DNA of 6,289 bases, taken from NCBI GenBank assembly GCA_900767075.1, contig CAAFXX010000593.1:1-6289 (forward strand), read 5' to 3'. The position numbers and the translations under genes are program-made. Under the pieces are notes generated by a model, which saw only the letters and a program-made list of their open reading frames with translations, was not told the DNA's origin and ran no database searches. The stretch is from Bacteroidales bacterium (GTDB taxonomy: Bacteria > Bacteroidota > Bacteroidia > Bacteroidales > Muribaculaceae). Below are positions 4,932 to 6,289 of this stretch, piece by piece (position 1 is the stretch's first letter; each line of letters starts with the position of its first letter).

Positions 4932-5720
4932 ATGCGTCCACTAATACTTGTATCAAACGACGACAGCTATGCCGCCTCGGGAGTCAGATTCCTTATAGAT
5001 GCGCTGCTTCCTTACGGGGACGTGGTGGCGGTCTGCCCCGACGCACCCCGTTCGGGCCAGTCGATGGCAATAACCGTCAACGAACCGCTAAGGGTAGAAC
5101 GGATCGAGGATTATCACGGCGCTGCCGTCTATAAGGTGAACGGCACACCCGTCGACTGCGTCAAGCTTGCGATGCACCATATCCTTCCGCGCCGCGCCGA
5201 CCTTGTGGTTGCAGGCGTGAACCATGGCTCCAACTCAGCTATCAACGTTCTTTATTCGGGCACGATGGGTGCCGTGATGGAAGGCTGCGCCTTCGGCATT
5301 CCGTCGATAGGATTCTCATTGTGCGACCACAGTGCGAACGCGGATTTCGAGCCATGCCTGCGCGCGATAAAGATTCTCGTGGAGGACACGCTGCGCAACG
5401 GTCTGCCGCTCGACGTCTGCCTGAACGTGAACGTGCCGAAGCAGAACTACACCCCGGTCGAGATGCGCCGCGCCGTGCCCTGCCGTGGCAACTGGAACGA
5501 CGAATACAAAGAATACACCGATCCTTCGGGCAAGAAATTCTACTGGCTCACCGGCAGCTATGAGAACCTCGAGCCGGACAATACCGAGACCGACGAGTGG
5601 TGCCTTGCGCACGGCATAATCTCGGTGGTGCCGGTGATGATCAATCGTACGCTTGCGTCGGATACACACGAAGCGACGGCATGGCTCGATGAGTCATGCC
5701 GCCGGTATGATGCCCGTTGA
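4932..5720 (+). CDS. surE: 5'/3'-nucleotidase SurE
   Basis: A cytoplasmic metal-dependent phosphatase that removes phosphate from nucleoside 5'- and 3'-monophosphates and, in some species, short polyphosphate; it is linked to stationary-phase and stress survival. The 262-residue length is close to the usual 250-260. The active-site elements are present: SNDD (8-11, metal ligands Asp10 and Asp11), APRSGQS (38-44, Ser41), NGTPVDCVKLA (70-80), GVNHGSN (95-101, Asn97) and YSGTMGAVMEG (108-118). The ATG at 4932 gives the typical MRPLILVSNDD N-terminus. The 36-bp gap after GT2 is AT-rich and has only a weak AAGAAG-like ribosome site and a short inverted repeat (TTTGT/ACAAA, 4903-4915). Co-transcription with mtaB and GT2 is likely. 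In many Bacteroidota lpxB follows surE; here a convergent gene follows within about 21 bp. Confidence 0.96.
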   Translation: MRPLILVSNDDSYAASGVRFLIDALLPYGDVVAVCPDAPRSGQSMAITVNEPLRVERIEDYHGAAVYKVNGTPVDCVKLAMHHILPRRADLVVAGVNHGSNSAINVLYSGTMGAVMEGCAFGIPSIGFSLCDHSANADFEPCLRAIKILVEDTLRNGLPLDVCLNVNVPKQNYTPVEMRRAVPCRGNWNDEYKEYTDPSGKKFYWLTGSYENLEPDNTETDEWCLAHGIISVVPVMINRTLASDTHEATAWLDESCRRYDAR

Positions 5721-5741
5721 TTGATTCGGGGCTAAGATCGT

Positions 5742-6071
5742 TTATTCCGGAACGTAGATGATGTCGCCGTTCTCAAGCTCGTAGGCAATGCCGACGCGCT
5801 TCCCTTTGTTCGACGACTGACTGTTGTCCTCGGATGGGGTGTAACGGTTGATTTTCTCACCCTCCTTTGTAATAATCTCCATGTTCTCCTTGCCGGGATT
5901 CTTCACCATCGTGAAGTCTTCCTGCGAGAACATCTCCGTCATGTTGTAACGGCTCACGAGAGCCACCATCAAGGCGACTGCGAAGACCATGGCGACATCG
6001 AAAAGGTTGCTGACAACGCTCATGGGGTCGTTGTCCTCGCTGCGGCGGAACAAAGAACGGCGGCGTCTCAT
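5742..6071 (-). CDS. DUF2149 protein, minimal ExbD-like channel subunit
   Basis: A 109-residue protein that I assign to DUF2149, the ExbD-like partner of a MotA/TolQ/ExbB channel protein. A basic N-terminus (RRRRSLFRR) leads to DPMSVVSNLFDVAMVFAVAL (15-34) and one membrane helix at about 21-40. Asp25 lies in the helix where ExbD has its proton-carrying Asp. A polar extracytoplasmic stretch follows, with an Asn/Ser/Lys-rich low-complexity linker (about 78-91). It ends in a short conserved tail, GKRVGIAYELENGDIIYVPE (90-109). It is shorter than ExbD or TolR (about 140 residues) and lacks their full periplasmic domain. The start ATG overlaps the stop of the upstream channel gene as ATGA, and AAGGAGG lies six bases before it. 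Such pairs are often found beside CobN-like chelatases or TonB-dependent receptors; neither is in the window. Confidence 0.8.
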   Translation of the reverse strand: MRRRRSLFRRSEDNDPMSVVSNLFDVAMVFAVALMVALVSRYNMTEMFSQEDFTMVKNPGKENMEIITKEGEKINRYTPSEDNSQSSNKGKRVGIAYELENGDIIYVPE

Positions 6072-6289
6072 TCGCAGCCTCCTTTTCCCTTTGCAGTCAC
6101 GTCGGCAAGAAATTCAAGAATCGTGAGGTTCTTCACCGCCCAGCGTTCCTTTGCCTGTTGCGTTAGGAAACCAATCGCGCTGACTACAAGTCCGACGACG
6201 GTTGTGGCGAAAGCCACCTGCATGTTGTAAGCCATCGAGGCGATGTCGCCCGATGCGAGTCCGACGAGAGCCGGACCCATTGGAATCAG
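6068..6289 (-). CDS. MotA/TolQ/ExbB proton channel family protein, C-terminal fragment
   Basis: The last 73 residues of an inner-membrane ion-channel protein of the ExbB/TolQ/MotA superfamily; the N-terminal part lies beyond the right edge. The fragment reads LIPMGPALVGLASGD, then a membrane segment (AFATTVVGLVVSAIGFL) with the family's small/Thr-rich helix that lines the proton path, then a polar cytoplasmic tail ending GKGGCE. With its ExbD-like partner it should form a complex that uses the proton gradient to drive an outer-membrane or periplasmic process. The stop overlaps the next start by four bases (ATGA), so the two subunits are translationally coupled. The first in-window ATG (6278-6280) is internal, since the open frame continues to the edge with Leu-Ile-Pro before it. 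Confidence 0.82.
   Translation of the reverse strand: MIPMGPALVGLASGDIASMAYNMQVAFATTVVGLVVSAIGFLTQQAKERWAVKNLTILEFLADVTAKGKGGCE
6078..6084 (-). promoter_or_regulatory. Canonical Shine-Dalgarno site of the DUF2149 gene
   Basis: AAGGAGG on the minus strand, six bases before the ATG at 6069-6071 and inside the last codons of the ExbB-like gene. It is close to the ideal anti-16S complement, which is unusual for a phylum that mostly avoids Shine-Dalgarno initiation. It supports both the chosen start and coupled translation. Confidence 0.6.

Noticed and set aside
1..6289. CRISPR arrays, tRNA or rRNA genes, insertion sequences, attachment sites, phage genes
   Set aside because: I saw no regularly spaced repeats, cloverleaf or rRNA motifs, transposase-like proteins, or terminal repeats on either strand.

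Overview
This looks like the end of a draft-assembly contig from a member of the Bacteroidota, probably Bacteroidales. The evidence is the run ftsX - DUF3098 - uppP - truB, a good match to the Bacteroidota promoter consensus (TAnnTTTG), few Shine-Dalgarno motifs, and protein sequences typical of the order. The base composition is GC-rich for the order, so a high-GC family such as Muribaculaceae or Rikenellaceae is possible, but I cannot fix the family from this window.

Layout. Bases 1-22 are not biological: they match the 3' end of the Illumina TruSeq read-1 adapter. Bases 23-2301 carry a leftward operon, read from right to left as ftsX (divisome membrane protein), a small DUF3098 two-helix membrane protein, uppP (undecaprenyl-diphosphate phosphatase) and the first 23 codons of truB (tRNA pseudouridine-55 synthase), which the contig end cuts off. 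Bases 2302-2578 form a divergent intergenic region. It holds a clear leftward promoter, an ftsX leader with two near-identical GC-rich hairpins, and a hairpin-rich mtaB leader. Bases 2579-5720 carry a rightward group: mtaB (ms2t6A37 tRNA methylthiotransferase), a GT2 glycosyltransferase four bases downstream, and surE (nucleotide phosphatase). Only about 21 bp separate surE from a convergent leftward pair at 5742-6289: a DUF2149 protein, which looks like a stripped-down ExbD, and the C-terminal part of its ExbB/TolQ/MotA partner, cut by the right edge.

How it fits together. The leftward operon joins envelope growth (FtsX for septal hydrolase control, UppP for recycling the lipid carrier) to a tRNA-modifying enzyme. 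The rightward group joins another tRNA-modifying enzyme to an envelope-type glycosyltransferase and SurE. The right-hand pair is an ion-channel motor of the ExbB/ExbD class, probably powering TonB-type transport or a CobN-like chelatase system outside the window.

Most genes are housekeeping. The less expected features are the duplicated hairpin elements in front of ftsX, the adapter-generated false stop in truB, the minimal ExbD-like subunit with a canonical Shine-Dalgarno sequence, and a long hairpin inside the GT2 coding region.
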